Numbered from the stretch's first letter, positions 8,726-19,018 are shown. The stretch is DNA of 64,000 nt from CAIWHR01 sp963726765 (GCA_963726765.1 CAVSDH010000013.1:143222-207221); one strand, 5' to 3'. The notes: generated from the letters alone by a model not told the origin. Program-made: numbers and translations.

Positions 8726-10406
8726 GTGGACAAGATCTGGCTGAAGCAGTATCCGAAGGGCGTCCCGGCGGAGATCGACATCGGCGAGTACGCGTCGCTG
8801 CGGGACGTGTTCGTCGAAAGCGTGACCAAGTACGCCGCCCGCCCCGCCTACACGTGCATGGGCAAGTCGATCACTTTCGCCGAGCTCGACACGCTGTCGA
8901 CCGCATTCGCTGCCTGGCTGCAGGCGAAGGGGCTGCCGCAAGGGGACGCGCGTGGCGCTGATGATGCCCAATATCCTGCAGTACCCGGTGTGCCTGTTCG
9001 GGATACTGCGCGCCGGCTGCACGGTCGTGAACGTGAATCCGCTCTACACGGCGCGCGAGCTGGAGCACCAGTTGAGCGATTCCGGCGCCGAAGTGATCGT
9101 CGTCGTCGAGAATTTTGCGCGCACGGTGCAGGAAGTGGTGCCGAAGACGAAGGTGCGCGACGTCGTGGTCACGAGCATCGGCGAGATGCTTGGGTTCAAG
9201 GGACTGATCGTCGATTTCGTGCTCCGCCACGTCAAGAAGATGGTGCCCTCATGGAACATACCGAAATCGATCCGGCTCTCCGCGGCGCTTTCCGAGGGGC
9301 GCGGCGGGAAGGTCGAGCATGTCCCGCTCGGTCACGACGACCTCGCGTTCCTCCAGTACACGGGTGGAACGACCGGCGTCGCCAAGGGCGCGATGCTTCT
9401 TCACCGGAACATCGTCGCCAACCTTTTGCAGGCGCGTGCCTGGGTGCGTCCCTTTCTCGACCCCGAGGGCCGCGAGATCATCATCACGCCGCTGCCGCTC
9501 TATCACATCTTCTCGCTGACCGCTAACTGCCTCACGTTCATGACGCTGGGCGCGGAAAACGTGCTGATTCCCAATCCGCGCGACATTCCGGGTTTCGTGA
9601 AGGAAATGGCGAAGTTCCGGTTCACGGCGATGACCGGCGTCAACACGCTTTTCAACGCGCTCGTCAACAACGCCGAATTCGCCAAGCTCGATTTCTCGAC
9701 GCTGCGCTTGACGCTGGGGGGCGGCATGGCCGTGCAGGAGGCCGTCGCGCTCAGGTGGAAAGAGGTGACCGGCAAGCCGCTGATCGAGGCCTACGGACTC
9801 ACCGAGACCTCGCCGGCCGCGACGATCAATCCGCTCGATCTCCCCGCCTACAACGGTTCGATCGGCCTGCCGATTCCGTCGACCGAGGCTCTGCTGCGCG
9901 ACGACGACGGCAAGACGGTGGCGCAGGGCCAGCCGGGCGAGATCTGCATTCGAGGGCCGCAGGTGATGGCGGGGTACTGGAATCGCCCGGACGAAACGGC
10001 AAAGGTGCTGGACAAGAACGGCTGGCTTGCGACCGGCGACGTCGGCGTCATGGACGAGCGCGGGTTCATCCGGATCGTCGACCGCAAGAAGGACATGATC
10101 CTGGTCTCCGGTTTCAACGTGTATCCGAACGAGATCGAGGGCGTCGTCATGATGCACCCGGGCGTGCTCGAGTGCGCGGCGGTCGGACTGCCCGACGCGA
10201 AGTCGGGCGAGGCGGTGAAGCTGTTCGTCGTGAAGAAGGACGAGAGCCTGACTGCGGACGCGGTGATGGCGCATTGCCGCGAGCACCTGACGGGGTACAA
10301 GTGCCCGCGCGACGTCGAATTCCGCAAGGAACTTCCAAAGACCAACGTCGGGAAGATCCTGCGGCGGGAGCTGCGCGACGAGATGAAGCGGAAAGCGGCC
10401 GCGTAG
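8726..10406 (+). CDS. fadD: long-chain fatty acid-CoA ligase (frameshifted)
   Basis: An AMP-forming ligase of about 559 residues that activates fatty acids to acyl-CoA. The ATP/AMP loop YTGGTTGVAKGAML lies near residues 210-223, followed by EAYGLTETSP, GWLATGDVG, DRKKDMILVSGFNVYPNEIE and the C-terminal lysine region PKTNVGKILRRELR. The start is GTG 8726, with AGGAGGGGGA at 8711-8720. The frame changes by +1 at about 8944-8951 between KGLPQGD and RVALMMPN. It lies between the oxidation enzymes and a thioesterase, in keeping with a single fatty-acid utilisation cluster. Confidence 0.93.
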
Positions 10407-10429
10407 CGGTCTTCTCAGTCGTTCGAAGC

Positions 10430-10822
10430 ATGACCGAATCCGTCTCGCTTCCCGAGCGCCCGCCGACCCTGCGCGTAGTGCCGATGCCCGCCGACGCGAA
10501 CCAGCACGGCGACATCTTCGGCGGCTGGGTGATGTCGCAGGTCGACATCGCGGGCGGAGTACTCGCTGCCCAGCGCGCTCGAGGGCGGGTGGCAACCGTC
10601 GCCGTCAACTCGTTCCTGTTCAAGCAGCCTGTGCTCATCGGCGACGTCGTGAGTCTTTACTCGACGATCGTCAGGGTCGGCCGGACCTCCATCACGGTCG
10701 ACGTCGAGGTCTATGCGCAACGCAACCCGAGGGATGTGATCTGCGTCAAGGTTACCGAGGCCAGCTTGACGTATGTTGCGGTCGGGACCGACCGGCGACC
10801 GCGCGAGGTGCCCGCGGCGTAG
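10430..10822 (+). CDS. yciA: acyl-CoA thioesterase, YciA/hotdog family
   Basis: A 130-residue single-hotdog protein. The N-terminal motif ADANQHGDIFGGWVMSQVD contains the conserved NxxGDIFGGW with the catalytic aspartate region, and VAVNSFLFKQPVLIGDVV is the central strand. It hydrolyses acyl-CoA to free acid and CoA, a relief valve during beta-oxidation. ATG 10430 follows fadD by 23 bases and is probably cotranscribed. Length and motifs agree with YciA. Confidence 0.88.
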   Translation: MTESVSLPERPPTLRVVPMPADANQHGDIFGGWVMSQVDIAGGVLAAQRARGRVATVAVNSFLFKQPVLIGDVVSLYSTIVRVGRTSITVDVEVYAQRNPRDVICVKVTEASLTYVAVGTDRRPREVPAA

Positions 10823-11030
10823 AGGGGGAATCGGCGGGCTTGCCCAAAAACAACACCCCAGGCGTCAAGGCTGGCCGCGAAGGGTGCGGCGAGGGGGGCG
10901 GGAGAGTATAGTTTTAACGGTCGATTGGCGCCGGACGGGAACGTTCGGCGACCCGAGAAAAGACACTAGAGGACCCCGCGCCGACCCTTTGGGCGAGTGC
11001 GACCAAAGCCCACACAAGGAGAAACCTGCC

Positions 11031-12447
11031 ATGAACACCCCCTTCAATCGCAACCGGATCGCCACTGCCGTCGCCGGCCTTGCGCTCGCGCTGGGCACCG
11101 GACAGGCGCTCGGCACCGGATTCCAGTTGAACGAACAGAGTGCGAGCTCGATCGGCAATGCGTTCGCTGCCGGCGCCGCCTTCACCGACGACGCGAGCGC
11201 GATGTGGTGGAACCCCGCCGCGCTCTCGAAATTCAGCAAGGGGCAGGTTGTCGGGGTCTTCAACATCATCACGCCTTCGATCAAGTTCCAGAACGACGGC
11301 TCGCTTCGCGGCGGCCAACCAGCCGCTCGGCGGCAATGGCGGCGACGCCGGCGGCTACAACTATGTGCCGAACATGTATCTCTCGGTGCCGATCAACCCG
11401 CAGTGGGTGTTCGGGCTCGGGGTCAACGTGCCGTTCGGGCTGAAGACGGAATACGACGACGGCTGGCTTGGCCGTTACCAGGCGCTGAAGTCGGAGATCA
11501 AGACGCTCAACGTCAATCCGGCCCTGTCGTGGCAGGTGACACCGACGTTTGCGATCGGCGCCGGCGTCAACTACCAGCGCATCGATGCGACGCTGACCAA
11601 CAACGTCAACTACTCGGGTGCGTTGCTGACCGCCGCCGCCGGCGCCGGTGTCACCCCGGGGTCCCCGACGTTCAACGCGATCGCGGGTTTGACCGGCGGG
11701 CTCGATTCCAAGGCGACGATTACGGCTGACGACGATACATGGGGCTGGAACATCGGCCTCGCCTGGGATGCGACGCGAGAGCTCCGCGTAGCCGCGGCCT
11801 ACCGCTCCGAGATGAAGTACAACGCGTCGGGCAACATCGACTTCAATAACCCCACGGTGACGGTTCCCCCGGGCACGCCGGCGCAACTGGCCGGAACGAT
11901 CGCCGCGCTCGCGGCGGGGGTCAACGCCAAGGCGACGTACAACCGTGGCGTTACCGCCGATGTCACACTGCCGCAGATCGCCAATTTCTCGTTCCTCTGG
12001 CAGATGAATCCCCAATGGCAGATCATGGGCGACGTGCAGTGGACGGGCTGGTCGAGCATCCCGGAGTTGAAGTTCGTGCCGACCGACGGTTCGGTGCTGC
12101 CGCCGGTGACGCTCAACTGGAAGGACACGTACAAGTATTCGGGCGGCGCGAGCTACCGCTACAACGAGCAATGGAAGTGGCGCTTCGGCGTCGCGTTCGA
12201 CCAGACGCCCGCCAACGAAACGAACACCACGGTCCGGCTGCCGGACTCGGATCGCTGGTGGCTTGCGGGCGGTTTCGAATACAAGTGGACGCCGAACCTG
12301 AAAATCGATACGGGCTTGGTCTACATCTTCGCGGACAGCCCGAACTTCAACCAGAACCAGGGGAGCACGGCGGCCAACGGTCTCGTCAAGGGGTCGTACG
12401 ACGCGAGCGTGTGGATTCTCTCGATGCAGGCGGCCTACTCATTCTGA
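11031..12447 (+). CDS. fadL: outer-membrane fatty-acid transporter, OmpP1/FadL family (frameshifted)
   Basis: About 471 residues with a signal peptide (VAGLALALGTGQALG) followed directly by GFQLNEQSASSIGNAFAAGAA, the plug-domain start typical of FadL. The remainder is alternating beta-strand sequence ending in an aromatic residue (SMQAAYSF), as outer-membrane barrels do. The Shine-Dalgarno AAGGAGA (11016-11022) supports ATG 11031. The frame changes by +1 at about 11302-11312. Its role is uptake of long-chain fatty acids for the surrounding beta-oxidation enzymes. The 208-base upstream spacer contains TATAGT (10907-10912) but no convincing -35. Confidence 0.9.
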
Positions 12448-12468
12448 CGCGCGGGAGTTCATGCGATG

Positions 12469-12493
12469 CGGCCGGGGCGACCCGGCCGTTTTT
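12469..12493 (+). terminator. Rho-independent terminator after fadL
   Basis: An eight-base GC stem, CGGCCGGG / CCCGGCCG, around a GCGA loop is followed by TTTTTC. It starts 21 bases after the fadL stop and closes the first part of the fatty-acid cluster. Confidence 0.85.
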
Positions 12494-12557
12494 CTTGAGT
12501 CGTTCGCGCGTTCCCGGCTCGCGCAGGCGATTCCATCCGGCGAAGGATTGTGCTGCC

Positions 12558-12585
12558 TACTTGCGCGTCGGCGGTCGGTTAAAAT
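12558..12585 (+). promoter_or_regulatory. possible promoter for the second fad transcript
   Basis: A good -10 hexamer TAAAAT (12580-12585) lies downstream of the fadL terminator and 60 bases before the next gene. The -35 is poor (TACTTG, 12558-12563, 16-base spacing). Its position makes it a likely start for the FadN-like/thiolase transcript. Confidence 0.35.
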
Positions 12586-12644
12586 AGCCCGTTCGGCTTC
12601 CGAGCCGCGCCCGTTGCTTTGTTGGACCCTTCCGGTACCTGCTC

Positions 12645-15042
12645 ATGCCTTCCTCCCCGTTTCTCGTGCGTAAAGCGGCCGTCCTCGGCGCCGGCGTCAT
12701 GGGCGCGCAGATCGCCGCCCATCTCGCCAACGCGGGCGTGCCCGTCGTCCTGTTCGACCTCGCGGCCAAGGAGGGCGAACCGAACGGAATCGTCAACAAG
12801 GCGCTCGCGGGCCTTGCGAAACTCGAGCCGGCGCCGCTCGCGACCGCGGACCGCCTCGCTTACATCGACGCTGCGAATTACGACCGCGACCTGGCGCAGC
12901 TCGCCTCGCTGCGATCTCGTCATCGAGGCCATTGCCGAGCGGATGGACTGGAAACGCGATCTCTACGCAAAGATCGCACCGCACCTTGCGTCGCACGCGA
13001 TCTTCGCTTCCAACACGTCCGGACTGTCGATCAATGCGCTGGCCGAGGCGCTGCCTTCGGCGCTCCGCCCCCGCTTCTGCGGAATCCACTTCTTCAATCC
13101 GCCGCGGTACATGCATCTCGTCGAGCTGATCGCGCAGAAGGCGTCCGATCCTGCGCTCATGGACGCGCTGGAGACCTTTGTGGTCACGACGCTCGGCAAG
13201 GGCGTCGTCAGGGCCAAGGACACGCCGAACTTCGTGGCAAACCGCGTGGGCATCTTCTCCGTGCTGGCCACGATGGCGCATACCGAGACGTACGGCCTCG
13301 GCTTCGACGTCGTCGACGCGCTGACCGGCCCGGCGATCGGACGCGCGAAGAGCGCCACGTACCGGACCTGCGATGTGGTCGGGCTGGACACGATGGCGCA
13401 CGTGATCAAGACGATGCACGACACGCTGCCGGACGATCCATGGCACCTGCTGTTTCGCGCGCCGCCGGTTCTGGCGAGCCTGGTCGCGCAGGGTGCGCTG
13501 GGACAGAAAACGAGGTCGGGATTCTTCCGCAAGGTCGGCAAGGACATCGAGGTGCTGGACCCTGCGGCCCGCGCCTATCGCAAAGCCGCCGGCGTCGTCG
13601 AACCGGCGGTGGCGGAAATCCTTTCGCTCAAGCATCCCGGCGAAAAGTTCGCGAAGCTGCGCGCGCATACGCATCCACAGGCGCAGTTCCTGTGGGGCAT
13701 CTTCCGCGATCTGTTCCACTACAGCGCGTTCCACCTGGCCGCGATCGCCGACAACGCGCGCGATGTCGACCTCGCGCTGCGTTGGGGTTTCGGTTGGGCG
13801 ATGGGCCCCTTCGAGATCTGGCAGGCGGCGGGATGGAATGACGTCGCAGGATGGATTGCGGAGGACATCGCGGCAGGCAGGACGCTCGCCAACGCGCCGT
13901 TGCCGAAGTGGGTGAGCGACGGGCCCGCGGCGACGGGCGTGCACACGCCCGCCGGGGCCTGGAGCGCGTCGGCCACCGCGTTTCGACCGCGCTCGGCGCT
14001 GCCGGTCTACGCGCGGCAGGCGTTCCCGGATCCGGTGCTGGGCGAGCGGTGGCCGAACGGCACGACGATCATGGAGACGCCGGCGGTGCGCATGTGGCAT
14101 ATGGGCGACGACGTGGCGATCGTCTCGTTCAGGACCAAGGCCAACACGATAAGCGAGGACGTGCTGGATGGCCTCCAAGGCGCCATCGAACGTGCCGAGC
14201 GCGATTGCGCAGGCCTCGTTCTGTGGCAGACGAAGGAACCGTTCTCGCTTGGCGCGAACCTCACGGCGATCGAGCCCACGATCAAGGCCGGACAGTGGAG
14301 CGTGGTCGAGTCTGGCGTTGCCAAGTTTCAGCAGACCTCGCTGAGATTGCGCTACAGCCTCGTTCCGACCGTCGCCGCCGTGCGCGGTATGGCGCTTGGC
14401 GGCTCGTGCGAGTTCATCCTGCATTGCGACCGCACGGTGGCCGCGCTCGAGTCCTACATCGGTCTTGTCGAGGCGGGCGTCGGGCTGCTTCCCGGCGGCG
14501 GCGGCTGCAAGGAGTTTGCCGTGCGCGCCGCGCAGGACGTCGGACGGGGTGTCGTCGGCAGCCAGCTCGACCAGCTGCCTTTCCTGCGCACGTATTTCCA
14601 GACGATTGCGATGGCGAAGGTCTCGCGCAGTGCGAGCGACGCGAAGGCGCTGGGCTTCCTACGCGAGGCCGATCCCGTTGTCTTCAACGCGTTCGAGCTG
14701 CTGCACGTCGCGCGGGCAACCGCCCGATCGCTCGCGGAAGCCGGGTACCGGCCGCCTCTCTCTCCTCGCAACATCCCGGTCGCCGGCCGGACGGGCATCG
14801 CGACGCTTGAAATGATGCTGGTCAACATGCGCGACGGCGGTTTCATATCATCCTACGACTTCGAAGTCGGCCTGCGGATCGCCCGCGTGCTCTGCGGTGG
14901 AGACGTCGACGCGGGCAGCCTGGTCGACGAGAAATGGCTGCTCGACCTCGAGCGCGCCGAGTTCATGGCGCTGCTGCGCAACGCGAAGACGCAGGAGCGG
15001 ATCGCGCACACGTTGAAGACCGGCAAGCCGCTGCGCAACTGA
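12645..15042 (+). CDS. 3-hydroxyacyl-CoA dehydrogenase / enoyl-CoA hydratase, FadN-like order (frameshifted)
   Basis: About 798 residues. Unlike the upstream enzyme, the NAD-binding dehydrogenase domain comes first (AAVLGAGVMGAQIAAHLANA, residues about 10-30; ASNTSGLSINALAEALP; GIHFFNPPRYMHLVELI) and a crotonase-like domain is C-terminal (SLGANLTAIEP, VRGMALGGSCEFILHCDRTV, EAGVGLLPGGGGCKEFAVR). This is the order of Bacillus FadN. The frame changes by +1 at about 12906-12915, just before CDLVIEAIAERMDWK. It ends nine bases before a FadA-type thiolase, with which it would form a second beta-oxidation pair. Confidence 0.9.
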
Positions 15043-15051
15043 GGAACGGCA

Positions 15052-16248
15052 ATGACGAAGCAGATGCAGGATGCCTACATCGTCGCCGCCACGCGGACGC
15101 CCGTCGGCAAGGCGCCGCGCGGTGCCCTGAAATCAACGCGGCCGGATTCGCTGCTCGCGCACGTGCTGCAGAGCGTGCTGGCGCAGGTGCCGCAGATCGA
15201 TGCGGTCAGGATCGACGATGTAATCGTCGGCTGCGCGATGCCTGAAGCCGAACAGGGCATGAACGTCGCGCGGATTGGCTTGTTGCTGGCCGGCCTGCCG
15301 AAGAGCGTGGCGGGGATGACGATCAACCGTTTCTGCTCGTCCGGGCTCAACGCGGTCTCGATCGCCGCAGATCGCATCCGCACCGGCGAGGCGGACATCA
15401 TGATCGCCGCGGGCACCGAGAGCATGAGCATGATCCCTCTGATGGGACGGCTCACGCCGAACCTCGACGTCTTCACGCGCGACGAGAATCTCGGCATCGC
15501 GTACGGAATGGGACTCACGGCGGAGAAGGTAGCGGAGCGCTGGAAGGTCTCGCGCGAGGAGCAGGATGCGTTCGCGCTGTCGTCGCACACCAAGGCGCTC
15601 GCTGCGCAGGCGGCGGCGGAATTCACGCAGGAGATCTCTCCCTATCCGGTTCGCGACAGCATCCCCGATCTCGCGAGCGGAAAGGTTGTCGTGAAAAGCC
15701 GCAGGCTCGATCGCGACGAGGGGCCGCGGGCCGACACGAGTGCGGAGGGCCTCGCGAAGCTGCGGCCGGTGTTCGCCGCGAAGGGCTCGGTGACGGCCGG
15801 CAACAGCTCGCAGATGTCCGACGGCGCCGGCGCGGTCGTGCTCGTCGGCGAAAGGATCCTGAAGGAGCTCTCGCTCGCGCCGCTCGCCCGCTGGGTCGGT
15901 TACGCGGTGGGCGGAGTCGCGCCGGAAGTGATGGGTGTCGGACCGATCGCCGCCATCCCCAAGATACTGCGTACGACGGGCCTCGCGCTGGCACAAATCG
16001 ACTGGTTCGAATTGAACGAGGCGTTCGCAGCGCAGAGCATCGCGGTAATCCGCGATCTCGACATCGATCCGGCGAAGGTCAATCCGCTGGGCGGCGCGAT
16101 CGCCCTCGGTCATCCGCTCGGGGCAACCGGAGCGATCCGCACCGCGACGATCGTGCACGGGCTGCGGCGGCGGAAGCTGAAGTACGGGATGGTGACCATG
16201 TGCGTGGGCACGGGCATGGGCGCCGCCGGGATCTTCGAAGCAGTGTAG
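15052..16248 (+). CDS. fadA: acetyl-CoA C-acyltransferase, FadA-type thiolase
   Basis: A 398-residue thiolase with the nucleophilic cysteine near residue 95 (RFCSSGLNAVS), GNSSQMSDGAGAVV, NEAFAAQS, GGAIALGHPLGATGAI and CVGTGMGAAG. It performs thiolytic cleavage of 3-ketoacyl-CoA. The start lies nine bases after the FadN-like gene, preceded by GAGGAA. As the second thiolase of the cluster it may handle a different chain length from the one at 5189. Confidence 0.92.
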   Translation: MTKQMQDAYIVAATRTPVGKAPRGALKSTRPDSLLAHVLQSVLAQVPQIDAVRIDDVIVGCAMPEAEQGMNVARIGLLLAGLPKSVAGMTINRFCSSGLNAVSIAADRIRTGEADIMIAAGTESMSMIPLMGRLTPNLDVFTRDENLGIAYGMGLTAEKVAERWKVSREEQDAFALSSHTKALAAQAAAEFTQEISPYPVRDSIPDLASGKVVVKSRRLDRDEGPRADTSAEGLAKLRPVFAAKGSVTAGNSSQMSDGAGAVVLVGERILKELSLAPLARWVGYAVGGVAPEVMGVGPIAAIPKILRTTGLALAQIDWFELNEAFAAQSIAVIRDLDIDPAKVNPLGGAIALGHPLGATGAIRTATIVHGLRRRKLKYGMVTMCVGTGMGAAGIFEAV

Positions 16249-16293
16249 GCTTCGCATGTCGACGCCGTTGACGTGCATCGAATTGGAGGAATC

Positions 16294-16854
16294 ATGATAC
16301 GAAAGCTCATTTTTCTGATGGCGCTGGGTATGGCGGCCCTGCCCGCGTCCGGGGCCGACGTCGGTGGCGTCAAGCTCGACGACAAGTTATCGCTGGGCGG
16401 TCAGGAACTCGTGTTGAACGGTGCGGGCATTCGCACCAAGGTCATGTTCAAGGTCTACGTAGGCAGCCTTTACGTGCCGGCGAAGGCGAACAGCGCGGCG
16501 GCGGTCTACGCCAAGGCGCCTCGCCGTGTTCAGCTCAACATGCTGCGCGACGTCGGCGCCGATCAGATGATCGAGGCGCTGGTGGACGGGTTGAAGCAGG
16601 CCAATCCGGCGGCCGAAGTCACCGCAGTGAAGGCGCAGACGGATCAGCTCGAGTCGGTCATGAAATCGATCGGGCAGCTGAAGGAAGGCAACGTTCTCAC
16701 CTTCGACTTCGTCGACGGCGCGACCAAGGTCGGCTTGAACGGCGCCGTGAAGGGCACCATTCCCGGCGATGCGTTCAACAGGGCGCTGATGAACGCGTGG
16801 CTCGGCGACAATCCGGTCCAATCCGATCTCAAGAAGGCGATGCTGGGCGGTTGA
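16294..16854 (+). CDS. chalcone isomerase-like secreted protein
   Basis: A 186-residue protein with a signal peptide (MIRKLIFLMALGMAALPASG) and a chalcone-isomerase-like domain: LNGAGIRTKVMFKVYVGSLY, then LRDVGADQMIEALVDGL and GTIPGDAFNRALMNAWLGD. Proteins of this family are common in proteobacteria next to lipid genes and lack a settled function; binding of a fatty acid is an inference from the fold. ATG 16294 with GGAGG immediately upstream is preferred over GTG 16273. The stop overlaps the next start (TGATG). Confidence 0.82.
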   Translation: MIRKLIFLMALGMAALPASGADVGGVKLDDKLSLGGQELVLNGAGIRTKVMFKVYVGSLYVPAKANSAAAVYAKAPRRVQLNMLRDVGADQMIEALVDGLKQANPAAEVTAVKAQTDQLESVMKSIGQLKEGNVLTFDFVDGATKVGLNGAVKGTIPGDAFNRALMNAWLGDNPVQSDLKKAMLGG

Positions 16855-17867
16855 TGCCGGACTACTGGCGCTCCTGCGGCTATCGGCTGCTTGCTGCCGG
16901 CCCGGACGGACGCCTCACGCTCACCGACGATTTCCTGCGCGCGTCGCTGCTGCGACCGGAGCTGGCACCTGTTCCGGAATCGTGCGACGCTGAACGTGCG
17001 CTGCACGAGGCGCTGATGTCGGCGCCGCGGCGCGCGGTCGGCGACGGCGAGCTTGGGGCGCTTGCCGATCCCGACATCCGCGAGAATTACGCGATCTGGC
17101 TGCGCTTTCGCGGGCGGCTTGCCGCTGCATCGTCGCTCGAGGCGGCGTACGCGGCACTGTTCCGTGATGGCGTCGACGTGCCGCCGCTGATGGTCCGGCA
17201 GTTGACCGAGGTGCTCATCCGGCACCTCCTGGGCGAAGACGCCGATCCAATGCACGTGCGGGCGGCCGAGATGCTGTTTCGACCGCAGAAGATCGCGGTG
17301 CGCGACGACGGTTCCGTGATGGCGGCCGACGAATTGACGGTCGAGCTCCATTCGACGGCAGGCGGGTTCGGGAGCCTCGGCGAACTCCTCAAGCAAAACC
17401 GGGTGCCCACGCGGACGGTCGATCTCGACGTCCTCGACGAGGGAAATGCCCCGGTCTACTGGGACCGCGACGAGCGCCACGACCTCGCGATCAGCCTGAA
17501 CCGCGGACGTCCCGCGCTCACGGGATTGTGCCGCGTCCTCGAGCGCTGGATCGGGCATTTTCTGGGCATTTCGGTCGTGATCGAGCCCAAGCGCGAGATC
17601 GACGACAAGCGATGGGTCTGGCACGTCGGACTCGACGCCGAGGCGAGCGCGCTCCTGAACGACTTGTACAATCGTGCGGAGGTCGACGAGGAACGAATGG
17701 GCCGGCTCCTCTGTCTGTTCGAGTTGAGGTTCACGAATCCGGCCGACATGCGCCCGGGAATCGCCGGGCGGCCCGTGTATCTCGCCATGGCGATGGACGC
17801 CGAGTCGCGGCTTACGCTGAAGCCGCAGAACCTGCTGCTCAACCTGCCCCTTGCGCACATCCAGTAA
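16854..17867 (+). CDS. DUF6352-like protein of unknown function
   Basis: A 337-residue soluble protein starting at ATG 16854 inside the previous stop codon, so translation is probably coupled. Visible segments include MPDYWRSCGYRLL, a central LMVRQLTEVLIRHLLGEDADPMHVRAAEMLFRPQ, and VYWDRDERHDLAISLNRGRPAL followed by WIGHFLGISVVIEPKREIDD. I relate it to the DUF6352 family from this pattern. No catalytic motif is evident and no role can be assigned. Its fixed place after the fatty-acid genes is the only functional hint. Confidence 0.7.
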   Translation: MPDYWRSCGYRLLAAGPDGRLTLTDDFLRASLLRPELAPVPESCDAERALHEALMSAPRRAVGDGELGALADPDIRENYAIWLRFRGRLAAASSLEAAYAALFRDGVDVPPLMVRQLTEVLIRHLLGEDADPMHVRAAEMLFRPQKIAVRDDGSVMAADELTVELHSTAGGFGSLGELLKQNRVPTRTVDLDVLDEGNAPVYWDRDERHDLAISLNRGRPALTGLCRVLERWIGHFLGISVVIEPKREIDDKRWVWHVGLDAEASALLNDLYNRAEVDEERMGRLLCLFELRFTNPADMRPGIAGRPVYLAMAMDAESRLTLKPQNLLLNLPLAHIQ

Positions 17868-17883
17868 ACCCGAATATTCCTGC

Positions 17884-18429
17884 ATGAAACCGAGCCCCGT
17901 TTTTTCGTCGGCTTGTTGGCTTGCTCTCGTGTTCCTGCTTGGAACGTCGACGGCCGGCGCACAGGCGCCCAACGTCGCCGACGATCCTCTCGCACCCCTC
18001 GCATGGCTCGAGGGCTGCTGGCGCGGCAGCGTCGCCCAGCGCGAGTTTCGTGAGCATTGGATGCCGCTTCGCGGCGGCCTGCTGCTCGGCGTGAGCCAGA
18101 CTGTCGCGGGCAGCCGTTCGCTGGGCTATGAGTTTCTGCGCATCGAGAGCCGCCCGGACGGCATCTATTATGTCGCGGCGCCGTCCAACGCGAAGGAGGA
18201 CTCGTACCGATTCTCCGGCAAGTCGGTCGACACGACGGGCGATCGCAACGACGAGATCTTCACGTTCGAAAATCCGGCGCAGGAGTTTCCGCGACGGATC
18301 ATCTACCGTCGAACCAGCGGCGGCGGGCTCTACGCGCATGTCGAAGGTGTCGTCAAGGGCGCTGACCGGAAGGTCATCTATCCGATGCACCGGATCGATT
18401 GCGCGACCGGCGCATCGCTCGACCGATAG
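17884..18429 (+). CDS. DUF6265-like secreted protein
   Basis: A 181-residue protein with a signal peptide (CWLALVFLLGTSTAGAQA) followed by LAWLEGCWRG, REHWMPLRGGLLLGVSQTV and YEFLRIESRPDGIYYVAAPS. This is the lipocalin-like beta pattern of DUF6265 proteins. It is probably periplasmic. ATG 17884 is 17 bases after the preceding gene. No function is known to me; ligand binding is a guess from the fold. Confidence 0.72.
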   Translation: MKPSPVFSSACWLALVFLLGTSTAGAQAPNVADDPLAPLAWLEGCWRGSVAQREFREHWMPLRGGLLLGVSQTVAGSRSLGYEFLRIESRPDGIYYVAAPSNAKEDSYRFSGKSVDTTGDRNDEIFTFENPAQEFPRRIIYRRTSGGGLYAHVEGVVKGADRKVIYPMHRIDCATGASLDR

Positions 18430-18475
18430 GCCCGGAACCGCGTTCGCGTCGCCACCGCGGCGCCGCAGGCCCGAC

Positions 18476-18838
18476 ATGACCGTACCAGGCTCCGCACTCG
18501 CCAACTTCGAGAAGATGCTTGCCGCCGGCAAGGACGGCGCACTGTTGCGCTATTCGCTCGGCAACGAATATCTGAAGGCCGGGGATCCCGTGCGCGCGAC
18601 GGAGCACCTCGCCCGCGCGGTGGCGCTCGATCCGCGGTATACGGCGGCCTGGAAGGTCTATGGAAAGGCTCTGGCCGCGGCGGGTCGCGACAGCGATGCC
18701 CTCGCGGCGTGGCGGCAGGGCATCGCCGTCGCGCAGGCCCGGGGCGACAAGCAGGCCGAAAAGGAGATGACCGTGTTCGCCCGGCGCATCGAGCGCGCGC
18801 GCGGCCCGGGACAGCCCGACTCCCACCTCGGGGGGTGA
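18476..18838 (+). CDS. small TPR-repeat protein
   Basis: A 120-residue protein with two tetratricopeptide-like repeats (YSLGNEYLKAGDPVRATEHLARAVALDP and the following YTAAWKVYGKALAAAGRDSDALAAWRQGIAVA region) and a charged tail. TPR repeats mediate protein contacts; no partner is suggested by the sequence. It starts 46 bases after the DUF6265-like gene, closing the same-strand run that began with fadE. Confidence 0.75.
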   Translation: MTVPGSALANFEKMLAAGKDGALLRYSLGNEYLKAGDPVRATEHLARAVALDPRYTAAWKVYGKALAAAGRDSDALAAWRQGIAVAQARGDKQAEKEMTVFARRIERARGPGQPDSHLGG

Positions 18839-18986
18839 TTCCACCCGAAAGTGGCGCCTCCGCAGGTCGCAGCGCCCCGGAATGGGGAGATTTCCCGCCG
18901 CCTGGCACCCCAATGGGACGGGGCCCGGGCAGGCCATCTCAAGCGACCACATTTTCCCGTGACATCGGCCGCTAAACACGCTACGA

Positions 18987-19001
18987 TGCTGCAGTGCAGC
19001 A
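18987..19001. promoter_or_regulatory. palindromic operator candidate, PHB-regulator (PhaR/PhbF)-like
   Basis: TGCTGCAGTGCAGCA is a perfect seven-base inverted repeat around one base, ending 17 bases before the dehydrogenase start. It is one base away from the TG-N-TGC-N3-GCAA motif described for the Herbaspirillum PHB regulator PhbF. The position fits repression of the downstream gene. Confidence 0.4.
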
Positions 19002-19018
19002 ATCGGTCAGGAGCCAAC

